Assembly (NCBI RefSeq): GCF_004804335.1
Contig: NZ_SRXY01000009.1
Coordinates: 1 to 64,000, forward strand
Origin: Pacificoceanicola onchidii
GTDB lineage: Bacteria; Pseudomonadota; Alphaproteobacteria; Rhodobacterales; Rhodobacteraceae
Reading direction: 5' to 3'
Length of the DNA: 64,000 nucleotides
This document shows, in pieces, positions 43,046-51,423 of the stretch. Position numbers and translations under genes: made by a program. The notes under the pieces were generated by a model, which saw only the letters and a program-made list of their open reading frames with translations, did no database searches and had not been told where the DNA came from. How positions within the stretch are numbered: position 1 is the stretch's first letter; each line of letters begins with the position of its first letter.

Positions 43046-44716
43046 TTACTCGGCGGCCACGCGGGCGGGGTCGCGCTCGTAAAGCGCGGCCTTGAACGGC
43101 GGCATGCCAACCCGGCGGTAGGTCTCGAGGAAGGTCTCGGAGGCATCCTCGCGCTCTTCCAGATAGGCCTCGACCAGCCGTTCCACGGCCGGAACGATCT
43201 CGTCATAACCAAAGCCCGGCCCGGTGCGCTGACCCAAGGCCGCGTTTTCCGTGTGATCGCCGCCCAGCGTGATCTGGTAGGTTTCCACACCTGCGCGGTC
43301 GAGACCAAGAATGCCGATGTTGCCAACGTGGTGGTGCCCGCAGGCGTTGATGCAGCCGGAGATCTTGATCTTCAGATCGCCGATGTCCTTCTCGATCTTG
43401 AGCTCGTCAAACCGCGTGGCGATCTTCTCGGCAACCGGGATGGACCGCGCCGTGGCCAGCGCGCAGTAGTCCATGCCGGGGCAGGCGATGATGTCGGAGA
43501 TCATGCCGATGTTCGCGGTGGCCAGGCCATGCGCTTTCAGACGGGCATGAATTTCCGGCAGGTCGGACTTGTGCACATGCGGCAGGATCACGTTCTGCTC
43601 ATGGCTGATGCGCAGTTCGTCATGACCGAACTCGGCGGCGATGTCGGCCATCACGCGCATTTGCTCGGCCGTCGCATCGCCCGGCGTCTGGCCATGCGCC
43701 TTGATCGAGATCTGCGCGATGGCATAGCCCTCGGCGCGGTGCTCGGCGAGGTTGGTATCGGCCCAGGAGCGGAAAACCGGATCGGCATCATACGCCCGCT
43801 CGAAGTCGGAAACCGTGCGTTTGGCGAAGTCCGGCGCGGCGAACTGCGGTTTGATGGTCTCGAACAGGGCAAGATCTGCGCCGTTGAAGGCGGCCTTGGT
43901 CTCCTCGAAACGCTGATCAACAAGCGCGCGGATCTCCTCAAGGCCGTGCTCATGCACGGTGATCTTGATGCGGGCCTTGTACTTGTTGTCGCGGCGGCCA
44001 AGCAGGTTCCAGACCGATACCACGGCCTCGACATACGGCAGCAGGTCCTCCTGCGACACGAAGTCATTGACGATCTTGCCGATCATCGGCGTGCGGCCAA
44101 GCCCGCCGCCGATCAGCACCGCATAGCCGATCTCGCCATCGCGTTCGACGATGCGCAGGGCGAGGTCATGGGCGGCGGTCACGGCGCGGTCGTTCGGGCT
44201 GCCGGTGACGGCGATCTTGAACTTGCGCGGCAGGAACTGGAACTCCGGGTGATCCGTGGACCACTGGCGCAGCAGTTCGGCCACCGGACGCGGGTCGGCG
44301 ATCTCATCGGCGGCGGCACCGGCGAAATGGTCGGCAGTCACGTTGCGGATGGTGTTGCCGGAGGTCTGGATCGCGTGCATCTCCACCTCGGCCAGCGCGT
44401 CGAGCATGTCCGGCACATCCGAGAGCAGCGGCCAGTTGTACTGGATGTTCTGGCGCGTGGTGAAGTGGCCGTAGCCCTTGTCCCAACGCTCGGCGATATA
44501 GGCCAGCTGGCGCATCTGGGCGCTGTTCAGCGTGCCATAGGGGATGGCAACACGCAGCATGTAGGCGTGCAGCTGCAGATAAAGGCCGTTCATCAGGCGC
44601 AAGGGCTTGAACTCGTCCTCGGTCAGCGAGCCGTCGATGCGGCGCGCGACCTGGGCGCGGAACTGGCGGTTGCGGTTGGCGACGAAGTCGGCGTCGAAGT
44701 CGGAGTAGCTGTACAT
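43046..44716 (-). CDS. cysI: assimilatory sulfite/nitrite reductase, siroheme type
   Basis: 556 residues from ATG 44716. NIR_SIR repeats are visible: GYGHFTTRQNIQYNWPL, SGNTIRNVTADHFAG, IGGGLGRTPMIG and LRISHEQNVILPHVH. CPGMDYCALATARS plus KISGCINACGHHHVG give the Cys ligands for the coupled [4Fe-4S]-siroheme. It reduces sulfite to sulfide using ferredoxin, with siroheme made from CobA product. Nitrite use cannot be excluded, but cysH next to it supports sulfite. Preceded by two palindromes. Confidence 0.93.
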   Translation of the reverse strand: MYSYSDFDADFVANRNRQFRAQVARRIDGSLTEDEFKPLRLMNGLYLQLHAYMLRVAIPYGTLNSAQMRQLAYIAERWDKGYGHFTTRQNIQYNWPLLSDVPDMLDALAEVEMHAIQTSGNTIRNVTADHFAGAAADEIADPRPVAELLRQWSTDHPEFQFLPRKFKIAVTGSPNDRAVTAAHDLALRIVERDGEIGYAVLIGGGLGRTPMIGKIVNDFVSQEDLLPYVEAVVSVWNLLGRRDNKYKARIKITVHEHGLEEIRALVDQRFEETKAAFNGADLALFETIKPQFAAPDFAKRTVSDFERAYDADPVFRSWADTNLAEHRAEGYAIAQISIKAHGQTPGDATAEQMRVMADIAAEFGHDELRISHEQNVILPHVHKSDLPEIHARLKAHGLATANIGMISDIIACPGMDYCALATARSIPVAEKIATRFDELKIEKDIGDLKIKISGCINACGHHHVGNIGILGLDRAGVETYQITLGGDHTENAALGQRTGPGFGYDEIVPAVERLVEAYLEEREDASETFLETYRRVGMPPFKAALYERDPARVAAE

Positions 44717-44749
44717 GGCTGTGTTCTCTCGGGTGGGGCCTGGTGCGGT

Positions 44750-44792
44750 AAAACCCGTGGACGGGTTTTGCAAAATCCTTGGAAGGATTTTG
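44750..44792. repeat. tandem palindromes between DUF2849 gene and cysI
   Basis: Two adjacent perfect palindromes: AAAACCCGT-gg-ACGGGTTTT (44750-44769) and arms CAAAATCCTT / AAGGATTTTG around GG (44771-44792). They match in design the pair at 52488-52534, pointing to one family of CAAAA...TTTTG elements placed inside operons. Confidence 0.65.
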
Positions 44793-44793
44793 A

Positions 44794-45093
44794 TCAGCGC
44801 TCAGCCTGTTTGCCGTGGAAATAGTTGGAGGGGCCGGTCCGGCGGAAATCCTCGCGGAAGTGCGTGGGCTCGGGGCCGGTGTCCCCGGCCTTCACATCGG
44901 CGAGGTAGACACCCACCGCCTCAGCATGGCGCTGGCTTGCCTCGACGAGACGCAGCTGCGCATGAGCTTCATCCGTGAGCAGCTCGGCCCGGGACAGCTC
45001 GCGTGTCCAGTTGTCGCGGGCATCGAGATAGATCACGTCGCCTTCGATCAGGGCGTTGGCGGTGATGACTTTGGGGGTAAAGGCGCGAGACAT
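44794..45093 (-). CDS. DUF2849 protein
   Basis: 99 residues: FTPKVITANALIEGDVIYLDARDNWTRELSRAELLTDEAHAQLRL, typical of DUF2849, whose genes lie upstream of cysI in many Alphaproteobacteria. Beta-rich N-terminal part with YLD and W, helical middle with HAEAVGVYLADV, C-terminal HFREDFRRTGPSNYFHGKQ. No metal motif or signal peptide; probably assists siroheme reductase function. ATG overlaps the cobA stop by one base. Confidence 0.87.
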   Translation of the reverse strand: MSRAFTPKVITANALIEGDVIYLDARDNWTRELSRAELLTDEAHAQLRLVEASQRHAEAVGVYLADVKAGDTGPEPTHFREDFRRTGPSNYFHGKQAER

Positions 45094-45896
45094 CAGGAAA
45101 CCTCCTGTTTGCGAATTTCAGTCAGGGCAGAGGCCGCGGCGCGCGGAGCAATGCCATAAAGGGTCAGGGCAGGGCCGTGCAGCTCGGCCTCTGCGAGATC
45201 CTGCGACAGCGTGCCAAGGCTGGAGGCCAGAACGTGCTGGTCCGGGCGGGAGGCGTTGGAAACCAATGTCACCGGCGTGGTCGGATCGGCGCCGTGCATC
45301 ATAAGCCGTCCCTGAATGAACCGTGCTGCGCGCTTGCCCATGTAGATCGCCGCGACTTCGCCGGGGCGGGACAGGCTGCGCCAGTCCTGCTCGGCAAAGC
45401 CTTCAAGCACATGACCGGTCAGTATGCGCAGGCTCGCGTTGCGGCCCCGTGTGGTCAGCGATTGGCCAATGGCGGCAACCGCAGCAGAGGCGGCGGTGAC
45501 GCCGGGCACGATGGTCCAGCCAATATCCTCAAGCTCCAGCGCCGCGATTTCCTCGTCCAGCCGGGCAAAGATCGCCGGATCGCCGCCCTTGAGGCGCACA
45601 ACCCGCAGGCCTGCATAGGCGTAAAGAACGATCAGACGATTGATCTCGTCCTGCGGCGTGGACGGGCCAAAGCCGGTCTTGCCAACCGCAACAAGCGTGG
45701 CCTCGGGGTTCGCCAGCGCAAGGATCTCATCGGTCACAAGCGCATCGTGCAAGATGACGTCCGCCGCCTCCAGGGCGCGCACGGCCTTCACGGTCAGAAG
45801 CTCTGCATCGCCCGGGCCGGACCCGACAAAGCAAACCATGCCGCATTGGATCAGGCTTTCGGTCTTGGCCGGTGCGGTGGTGCTGTGCTGGGACAT
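45093..45896 (-). CDS. cobA: uroporphyrinogen-III C-methyltransferase
   Basis: 267 residues. VCFVGSGPGDAELLTVKAVRALEAADVILHDALV is the SUMT start; VRLKGGDPAIFARLDEEI, PGVTAASAAVA and ATYMGK-type IYMGKRAARF follow. It methylates uroporphyrinogen III twice to precorrin-2, needed for the siroheme in CysI. Lacks the CysG oxidase/ferrochelatase half, so that step must be elsewhere. First gene of the cys operon. Confidence 0.93.
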   Translation of the reverse strand: MSQHSTTAPAKTESLIQCGMVCFVGSGPGDAELLTVKAVRALEAADVILHDALVTDEILALANPEATLVAVGKTGFGPSTPQDEINRLIVLYAYAGLRVVRLKGGDPAIFARLDEEIAALELEDIGWTIVPGVTAASAAVAAIGQSLTTRGRNASLRILTGHVLEGFAEQDWRSLSRPGEVAAIYMGKRAARFIQGRLMMHGADPTTPVTLVSNASRPDQHVLASSLGTLSQDLAEAELHGPALTLYGIAPRAAASALTEIRKQEVS

Positions 45897-46045
45897 GGGT
45901 CATCCTTTCCGTGGCGTGTTCTGGATCACTATATAGGAAATTGTCCCACAAATTGGCTATGGGGTTGCGAATATAAGGACGTATGTTCTATGTCGTGCCA
46001 AATCCGAAAGGGTTGTCCCGAAACCTCGGCCATGTTGGAACAAAG
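45897..46045. promoter_or_regulatory. divergent promoter region cobA / Lrp
   Basis: 149 bp between the cys operon and the divergent Lrp/AsnC-type gene. It holds two TTGTCCC copies (about 45942-45948 and 46012-46018) and an AT-rich ACTATATAGG segment that can supply -10 elements. The repeats are candidate binding sites for the Lrp protein; inference. Confidence 0.4.
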
Positions 46046-46501
46046 ATGAAGATTGACGAAACCGACCGGAAAATCCTTCGCGCGCTGCAGCAGGATGCCA
46101 GCCAATCGCTGGACGAAATTGCCAAAACCGTCGGCTCTTCAAAGACCCCGGTGTGGAATCGCATACGCAAAATGCGCGAAGCGGGGGTGATCGGTCAGCA
46201 GACCGTTCTGCTCGACGCCGAAGCGCTTGGATTTGATGCCACTTTCTTTGTCCTGATCCGGACGTCCGAGCATGATGCAGACTGGCAGCAAGCCTTTCTC
46301 AAGGCGCTGCGCGAGCGGCCGGAAGTGCAGGAGGCGCACCGGCTTGCCGGGGACATCGACTACATCCTCAAGGTCCGCGTGCGCAACGCGCGGGCTTATG
46401 ATGTGTTCTACCAGGCGCTGATTTCCGAGGTGAAGGTGCACAACGTCACGGCGCTGCTGTCGATGGAAGAGATCAAGGCCACAACCGAACTGCCGATCTG
46501 A
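46046..46501 (+). CDS. Lrp/AsnC-family transcriptional regulator
   Basis: 151 residues: an N-terminal helix-turn-helix (DETDRKILRALQQDASQSLDEIAKTVGSSKTPVWNRI) and a C-terminal RAM ligand-binding domain (ERPEVQEAHRLAGDIDYILKV). Lies divergent from the sulfate reduction operon and is the natural candidate to control it, possibly sensing cysteine or another amino acid. The start at 46046 gives the usual family N terminus; an ATG at 45983 adds an unconserved 21-residue extension. Confidence 0.9.
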   Translation: MKIDETDRKILRALQQDASQSLDEIAKTVGSSKTPVWNRIRKMREAGVIGQQTVLLDAEALGFDATFFVLIRTSEHDADWQQAFLKALRERPEVQEAHRLAGDIDYILKVRVRNARAYDVFYQALISEVKVHNVTALLSMEEIKATTELPI

Positions 46502-46525
46502 CGCCGCGTGCCGAACCGGCCGGGA

Positions 46526-47698
46526 TCACCGCGAGACCATCACCCGCTTCAATCCGTGAAAATGGTAAAGGTTTGCGTATTCCGGGGTCTCGATCAGGTG
46601 GAGGCCGGACAGACGCGCGAAGAGGATTGGCAGGGCGATTTGCAGCTCCAGCCGGGCGAGCGGCGCCCCGACACAGAAATGCAAACCGCCGCCGAAAGCG
46701 GTGTGGGTCGTCAGAGGCCTCTTCGGGTCAAAACGGCCCGGATTCGCCCAGACCTCGGGATCGCGGTTGGCCGCGCCCAACAGCAACGCAACCTGATCGC
46801 CGCGCCGAAACGTATGGCCGAAAACCGTCGTCTCTTCATAGGCATAGCGGGTGAACATGTGCAAAGGCGGATCAAAGCGCATGATCTCTTCGCTCACCGC
46901 TGCGGCGGTTTCCTCGGTGATCCGGGTGCCGGTTTCCAGCAGGGTTTTGATACCGTTGCCCATGGTGTGCACCGTGGCTTCATGCCCGGCGTTCAGCAGC
47001 AGGATGCAGGTGGTGATCAGCTCATCGGTTGAGAGCTTTTCGCCGTCCTCTTCGGCGGCAATCAGGTGAGTAATCAGGTCATCGGCAGGGCGCTTGCGGC
47101 GCTCCTCAACATAGCCGCGCATGAAATCCGCGAAGTCCTGTGCGGCACGGGCAGCGCGGGTTTCGATCTCGCGGTCCCGGCGGGCCTGGTAGAGCGCGAC
47201 CATGTCATTGGACCAGCGCAGTAGTTGCGGCGCCATGTCCTCGGGCACGCCAAGCAGGCGGCAGATGATGATCACCGGCAGCGGCTGACAAAATGCGGGG
47301 AGCAGATCGACCGGTCCTTCCGGGATGGCATCGATCAGGTGATGGCTCAGCGCGGCAATCTCCGGCCCAAGCGCCTTGATCCGGCGGGAGGTGAAGGCCC
47401 GCAAGACAAGGCCGCGCAGCCGCGTGTGCCGGGGCGGCTCCAGCTCCAGCATGGAATGGGCCTCGACAGCGTAGAACGGCGCGAGGTGTTCCGGGACCTC
47501 GGGTGCCTGTTCCGGCGGGACCTCCCGGCCAAAGCGGCGATCCTTCAGCAGCGTGTTGACCGCCCGATGGCTGACCGCGCAGGGCATGGCGTAGTCCTCC
47601 CAATAGGCCAGATCGCCAGCGCCCCGCATCCGGTCATAAAACGGATAGGGATTCTGAACAAAGCCGGGATCGGTGGGGGATTGGGAAAAACGCTGCAT
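46526..47698 (-). CDS. cytochrome P450
   Basis: 390 residues, full P450 length. I-helix oxygen-binding groove LLLNAGHEATVHTMGNG, ExxR in SEEIMRFDPP, and the heme-ligand block FGGGLHFCVG with Cys342. The N terminus MQRFSQSPTDPGFVQNPYPFYDRMR is typical of soluble class I bacterial P450. Needs a ferredoxin partner; none is adjacent. Substrate not predictable. Divergent from dctB 78 bp away. Frame is open further upstream only antisense to dctB. Confidence 0.92.
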   Translation of the reverse strand: MQRFSQSPTDPGFVQNPYPFYDRMRGAGDLAYWEDYAMPCAVSHRAVNTLLKDRRFGREVPPEQAPEVPEHLAPFYAVEAHSMLELEPPRHTRLRGLVLRAFTSRRIKALGPEIAALSHHLIDAIPEGPVDLLPAFCQPLPVIIICRLLGVPEDMAPQLLRWSNDMVALYQARRDREIETRAARAAQDFADFMRGYVEERRKRPADDLITHLIAAEEDGEKLSTDELITTCILLLNAGHEATVHTMGNGIKTLLETGTRITEETAAAVSEEIMRFDPPLHMFTRYAYEETTVFGHTFRRGDQVALLLGAANRDPEVWANPGRFDPKRPLTTHTAFGGGLHFCVGAPLARLELQIALPILFARLSGLHLIETPEYANLYHFHGLKRVMVSR

Positions 47699-47776
47699 GG
47701 CGACAGAGTGAAAGGCAGCAGGCGCCAATGCAAGTGGGGTATCGCATCGACGCAGAAATCGCCGTACAAAAGCAGC

Positions 47777-49513
47777 ATGTTGAACAATCCGATCAAACGC
47801 GGGGCGGTCGCTTTGCTGTCTCTTGGGGCGGCGGCGGGGCTTTGCTGGGGTGTGTGGAGCTATGGCTATGGCCAGGCTCTGAGCCAGGTGGCCGGGCGGG
47901 CGGAATCCGATCTGGCGCTGGCTTCGGATCGGCTGGTGACAGAGCTGCAACGCTACCAGATGGCAGCGGTTCTGATGTCCGGGCATCCGGGCCTCGCGGC
48001 GCTGCACACCGGAGGCGACCGGGCGCGGGCGGACCGCCTGTTGCTGGAGACAACGGACAAGACCGGGGCGCTGACGGCGATCTATCTCGACACGGATGGC
48101 GTTGTGCTGGCTTCGGCCTTTGGCGAAGCGCCGGCGGGACTTGCGCAAAGCCGCTATTTCGAGCGCGCGCTGCATGGCGCGCTTGGCAGCGCCTACGGCT
48201 GGGATCTCGGGTTTGGCCAGCGGACCTACGTCTATGCCGCGCCATCTTTTGCCACCGATGGCAGCGTGCAGGGTGTGCTGATCGTCGCGGTGGACATCGA
48301 CGATCTGGAGGAAGACTGGGGCGGCTCCAACCCGGCGGTGTTTTTCCGCGATGGCGACGCGCGGATTTTCCTGACCAACCGCTCCGAATTGCTCGGCTGG
48401 CGGCGTACGGAGCGCGGGATGGCCCCACCCGCCGGTCTGCCCCGGCTCATCACCTCGCAGCAGATGTTCGGTGTTGAGATTTGGCAGCAATCGCTGAGCC
48501 CTTATGTGCCGACGGTTGCGCTGCACCTCGAAAAGGCGATCCCGGTCATCGACATGACCGGCGAAGTGTTGCTCGACACCGCGCCCGCACGGAGTATCGC
48601 CAACCTCCAGGCGGCGGCGGCGGCGGCGCTTTGCCTGTTTTTCGGCGCGCTTTTGTCCTGGGCGACGGCGCGGCGGCGGGCTCTGGCGGAGGCGAACGTG
48701 GAACTGGAGGCGCGCGTGCATGCGCGCACAGAAGACCTGACCGAAGCCAACACACAGCTGCGCCGCGAGGTCTCGGAACGGCTTGAGGCGGAAGCGGCCC
48801 TGAAACGGGCGCAGGACGAGCTGGTGCAGGCGGGCAAGCTCAGCGCGCTGGGGCAGATGTCGGCGGGGATCAGCCACGAGTTGAACCAGCCCTTGATGGC
48901 GATCCAGCAGTATGCGGAGAACGGCGAGGCGTTTCTTGCTCGGGGCAAGCCCGAAAAGGCCGGGGCCAATCTTGGCCGGATCGGCGATTTGGCCGGGCGC
49001 GCGGCGCGGATCATCAAGAACCTGCGCGCCTTTGCCCGCAATGAGAGCGAACCGATGGGACGCGTTGACCTGATCGCGGTGATCGACACGGCGGTAGAGC
49101 TGACCGAAGCGCGGTTGCGCGGCGATGGGGTGACGCTCGATTGGCAAAGGCCGGAAGGGCCGGTCTATGCGCTTGGCGGCGAGGTGCGGCTGGGGCAGGT
49201 GTTTGTCAATCTGATCAACAATGCCGCCGATGCCATGGCCGGGCAGCCGGACAAGCAGATCGTGATCCGGCTGGATGCGGACGCAGAGCTGCGCGTTCTG
49301 GTGCAGGACAGCGGACCGGGGATCGCCGATCCCGAAAAGGTCTTTGAGCCGTTTTACTCGACCAAGGAAGTGGGCGGCGGCATGGGGCTGGGCCTGTCCA
49401 TTTCCTATGGTTTGGTGCAAAGCTTCGGCGGCAACATCCGCGGCACCAACACGGAACACGGGGCGTTGTTTACCGTGGAACTGGAGTATTGGCGCGAGGA
49501 GGCCGCCGCATGA
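47777..49513 (+). CDS. dctB: C4-dicarboxylate sensor histidine kinase DctB
   Basis: 578 residues. TM1 about 8-26, a periplasmic double-PAS (PDC/Cache) domain about 30-285 (GALTAIYLDTDGVVLASAF, AYGWDLGFGQRTYVYAAPSF), TM2 about 290-312, a coiled linker, HisKA with His367 in SAGISHELNQPLMAIQQYAE, HATPase with NLINNAADAM, DSGPGI and GGGMGLGLSIS. Domain layout equals DctB; co-location with dctD and the TRAP genes supports dicarboxylate sensing. Confidence 0.92.
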   Translation: MLNNPIKRGAVALLSLGAAAGLCWGVWSYGYGQALSQVAGRAESDLALASDRLVTELQRYQMAAVLMSGHPGLAALHTGGDRARADRLLLETTDKTGALTAIYLDTDGVVLASAFGEAPAGLAQSRYFERALHGALGSAYGWDLGFGQRTYVYAAPSFATDGSVQGVLIVAVDIDDLEEDWGGSNPAVFFRDGDARIFLTNRSELLGWRRTERGMAPPAGLPRLITSQQMFGVEIWQQSLSPYVPTVALHLEKAIPVIDMTGEVLLDTAPARSIANLQAAAAAALCLFFGALLSWATARRRALAEANVELEARVHARTEDLTEANTQLRREVSERLEAEAALKRAQDELVQAGKLSALGQMSAGISHELNQPLMAIQQYAENGEAFLARGKPEKAGANLGRIGDLAGRAARIIKNLRAFARNESEPMGRVDLIAVIDTAVELTEARLRGDGVTLDWQRPEGPVYALGGEVRLGQVFVNLINNAADAMAGQPDKQIVIRLDADAELRVLVQDSGPGIADPEKVFEPFYSTKEVGGGMGLGLSISYGLVQSFGGNIRGTNTEHGALFTVELEYWREEAAA

Positions 49514-49583
49514 GAATGACGCACGACGCTCGTCCGCAAAGCGAACATCGCCCCGCCCGCCATCCCGCCAAGGGAGGTGCATC

Positions 49584-50816
49584 ATGACCCGGCGGGTGCT
49601 CGTGGTGGACGATGATGCAGAGGTGCGCGAGGCGCTGGGGCAGACCTTGGATCTGGCGGATTTCGATGCGTTGACTGCAGGGTCTTTTGTCGAGGCGAAG
49701 GATCATATCACCGATGGGTTTGACGGGGTGATCCTGTCCGATGTGCGGATGCCCGGACGCGACGGCTTTCACCTTCTGGGCTATGCGCAGGAGCAGGATG
49801 CGGATCTGCCGGTGATCCTCCTAACCGGGGAAGGTGATATCCCGATGGCGGTGCGCGCCATGGGGGAAGGGGCCTTTGGCTTTCTCGAAAAACCCTGTTC
49901 TGCGGCGGAGTTGACCGCGATCATCACCCGCGCCATGGCGGCGCGTGCGCTTGTGCTCGAAGACCGCGCCTTGCGCGTGGCCCGGGAACGGGGCGATCCG
50001 GCGGCGCGGATGCTGTTCGGGGCCTCGGCGGCGTCCGAAGACATGCGCGCCCGCGTGCGCGCCGCCGCCCGCGCCGGGACCGATGTTCTGATCGGCGGCG
50101 GTCCGGGTTCCGGCGTGTCCAAGGTGGCCGAGGTCATCCATCTGAGCAGCGCCCGGGCCAAGGCGCCGTTCGAAAAACGCGCGGCCTCGGGGCTGACACG
50201 CGACGGGCTGGCGCAGGTCTGGCAGGCCAGCCAGGGCGGCACGCTCTTTCTCGATGAGATCGGCGGGGCGTCTGACGATGTGCAACTGGCGCTTCTGGAT
50301 CTGATGGAGCAGGGCGGGGCTGTGCTGATTGGTGGCTCTACCGAGGATTTGGCCGGGCGTGTGGCAGCGGGCAGTTTTAGCGCGGATCTCTATTACCGGC
50401 TCGAAGTGTGCCGGGTGCGTATTCCGATGCTGGATGAGCGCCCCGAGGATATCCCGGTTCTGTTCAATCACTACGTCTCTCAGGCGGCGGAACAGGCGGG
50501 CATTGAACCGCCGCTTGTGACCCCCGATCACATGGCCGGTCTCATGGCACAGCGCTGGCCAGGCAACGCCCGCTCGCTCATGTCCGCAGCCATGCGCTTT
50601 GTGCTGGGCATGCCGGAGGATCTGTCGAAGACGCGCGATCTGGGGCTGGCCGAACAGATGGCGCAGGTCGAAAAGATGCTGCTGGCCTCGGCGCTGGGGC
50701 GGCACAATGGCAAGGCCTCGGAAGCCGCCAAGGCGCTGAAGCTGCCGCGCAAGACCTTCTATGACAAGCTGGCGAAATACGATCTCAAGCCCGAGGCGTT
50801 CCGGCGCGAGGGGTAG
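49584..50816 (+). CDS. dctD: DctD-like response regulator with degenerate AAA+ domain
   Basis: 410 residues from ATG 49584 (GGGAGG upstream). Receiver domain 1-120 (D10/D11, phospho Asp53, Lys103), AAA+ region about 145-340, Fis-type helix-turn-helix about 365-402 (GRHNGKASEAAKALKLPRKT). The AAA+ part is abnormal: Walker A reads GGGPGSGVSK (171-180) with Val where the Lys belongs; no GAFTGA loop exists and the stretch to Walker B LFLDE (221-225) is about 20 residues short; GSFSADLYYRL replaces GxFRxDLYYRL. Paired with DctB; see the palindromes at 51181. Confidence 0.88.
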   Translation: MTRRVLVVDDDAEVREALGQTLDLADFDALTAGSFVEAKDHITDGFDGVILSDVRMPGRDGFHLLGYAQEQDADLPVILLTGEGDIPMAVRAMGEGAFGFLEKPCSAAELTAIITRAMAARALVLEDRALRVARERGDPAARMLFGASAASEDMRARVRAAARAGTDVLIGGGPGSGVSKVAEVIHLSSARAKAPFEKRAASGLTRDGLAQVWQASQGGTLFLDEIGGASDDVQLALLDLMEQGGAVLIGGSTEDLAGRVAAGSFSADLYYRLEVCRVRIPMLDERPEDIPVLFNHYVSQAAEQAGIEPPLVTPDHMAGLMAQRWPGNARSLMSAAMRFVLGMPEDLSKTRDLGLAEQMAQVEKMLLASALGRHNGKASEAAKALKLPRKTFYDKLAKYDLKPEAFRREG

Positions 50817-50820
50817 CGCT

Positions 50821-51102
50821 CTAATAGTGGTGCAGCCAGCAGGTCTCGACAAAGCGCTCCATCCCATCCGGGATATGCGGCACGGACCAGTCCGGCCCGG
50901 CAAAATCCGCCAGCGCCGCACGGCTCTCCCAGACGGAAATCATCGCGTATTCATCGGGGGCCTGCGGTGTTGCCTCGCCGAGGATCACCTGAACACAGCC
51001 CGGCGCGGTCTCGACAGAGGCGCGGGCGACGGTCCGGAACAGCGGTTCGAACTCGGCACGGAGCGCGGGTTTGATCTGAACACGGTAAACGCGGGTGAAC
51101 AC
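50821..51102 (-). CDS. antibiotic biosynthesis monooxygenase (ABM) domain protein
   Basis: 93 residues of the ferredoxin-like ABM fold: TRVYRVQIKPALRAEFEPLFRTVARASVETAPGCVQVILGEATP and EYAMISVWESRAALADFA, with C-terminal His-His. Members are cofactor-free monooxygenases, heme-degrading enzymes or stress proteins; the substrate is unknown. Cytosolic. Convergent with dctD, 4 nt apart. Confidence 0.8.
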   Translation of the reverse strand: MFTRVYRVQIKPALRAEFEPLFRTVARASVETAPGCVQVILGEATPQAPDEYAMISVWESRAALADFAGPDWSVPHIPDGMERFVETCWLHHY

Positions 51103-51180
51103 GGGTAGCCTCCGTTTCGAACTTCAAGGCCCGCAAAGCTTGCCCGATCTGGCGTAGAAGTTTCAACAGTGAGTCGAAGC

Positions 51181-51198
51181 TGTGCGGATTTCCGCACA
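51181..51198. promoter_or_regulatory. dctP operator 1 (perfect palindrome)
   Basis: TGTGCGGATTTCCGCACA: 8-bp perfect arms around TT. Most likely a DctD binding site, 226 bp before dctP; inferred from position and the similar second copy. Confidence 0.65.
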
Positions 51199-51213
51199 AG
51201 TCCAGTCGGGCGT

Positions 51214-51231
51214 TGTGCGGGATTTCGCACA
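51214..51231. promoter_or_regulatory. dctP operator 2 (imperfect palindrome)
   Basis: TGTGCGGGATTTCGCACA: 6 of 8 arm positions symmetric. Centre lies 33 bp from operator 1, about three helical turns, so both sites face the same side of DNA. Confidence 0.6.
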
Positions 51232-51423
51232 GAGGCCGCACGCAAAAAACTCTGAACAGAAAGAAAACAGGCGTAACCTGCTGAAAAAAAGAACATTCAA
51301 GAGGGTGTTTGCAAAATATTTGGAGCGGCCTTGCACGATTTGGCGGCTCACGGTCTTGTGACGGTACGGGTGCCCGAGGAGGGGTGCCACGACACACAAA
51401 CATGTATTCCCGGGAGGATACTC

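Larger units (their letters stand above)
51103..51423. other. non-coding region upstream of dctP, 321 bp
   Basis: Carries the two palindromes (51181-51198, 51214-51231), an A-rich tract (about 51243-51300) and a TTGCAAAATATTTGG segment at 51308-51322. A sigma-54-like TGG...TTGCAC (51320-51337) has one base too few between GG and GC. The dctP start lies at 51424. Confidence 0.5.

Noticed and set aside
42992-44824. 610-codon open frame on the plus strand across cysI
   Set aside because: Antisense shadow of sulfite reductase, His/Arg/Asp-rich composition typical of such shadows, no ribosome binding site.
47699-49585. Upstream extension of the P450 frame
   Set aside because: Antisense to dctB; P450 homology starts only at 47698.
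51320-51337. Sigma-54 promoter before dctP
   Set aside because: GG and GC dinucleotides are 9 bp apart and not 10, and the linked DctD lacks GAFTGA.
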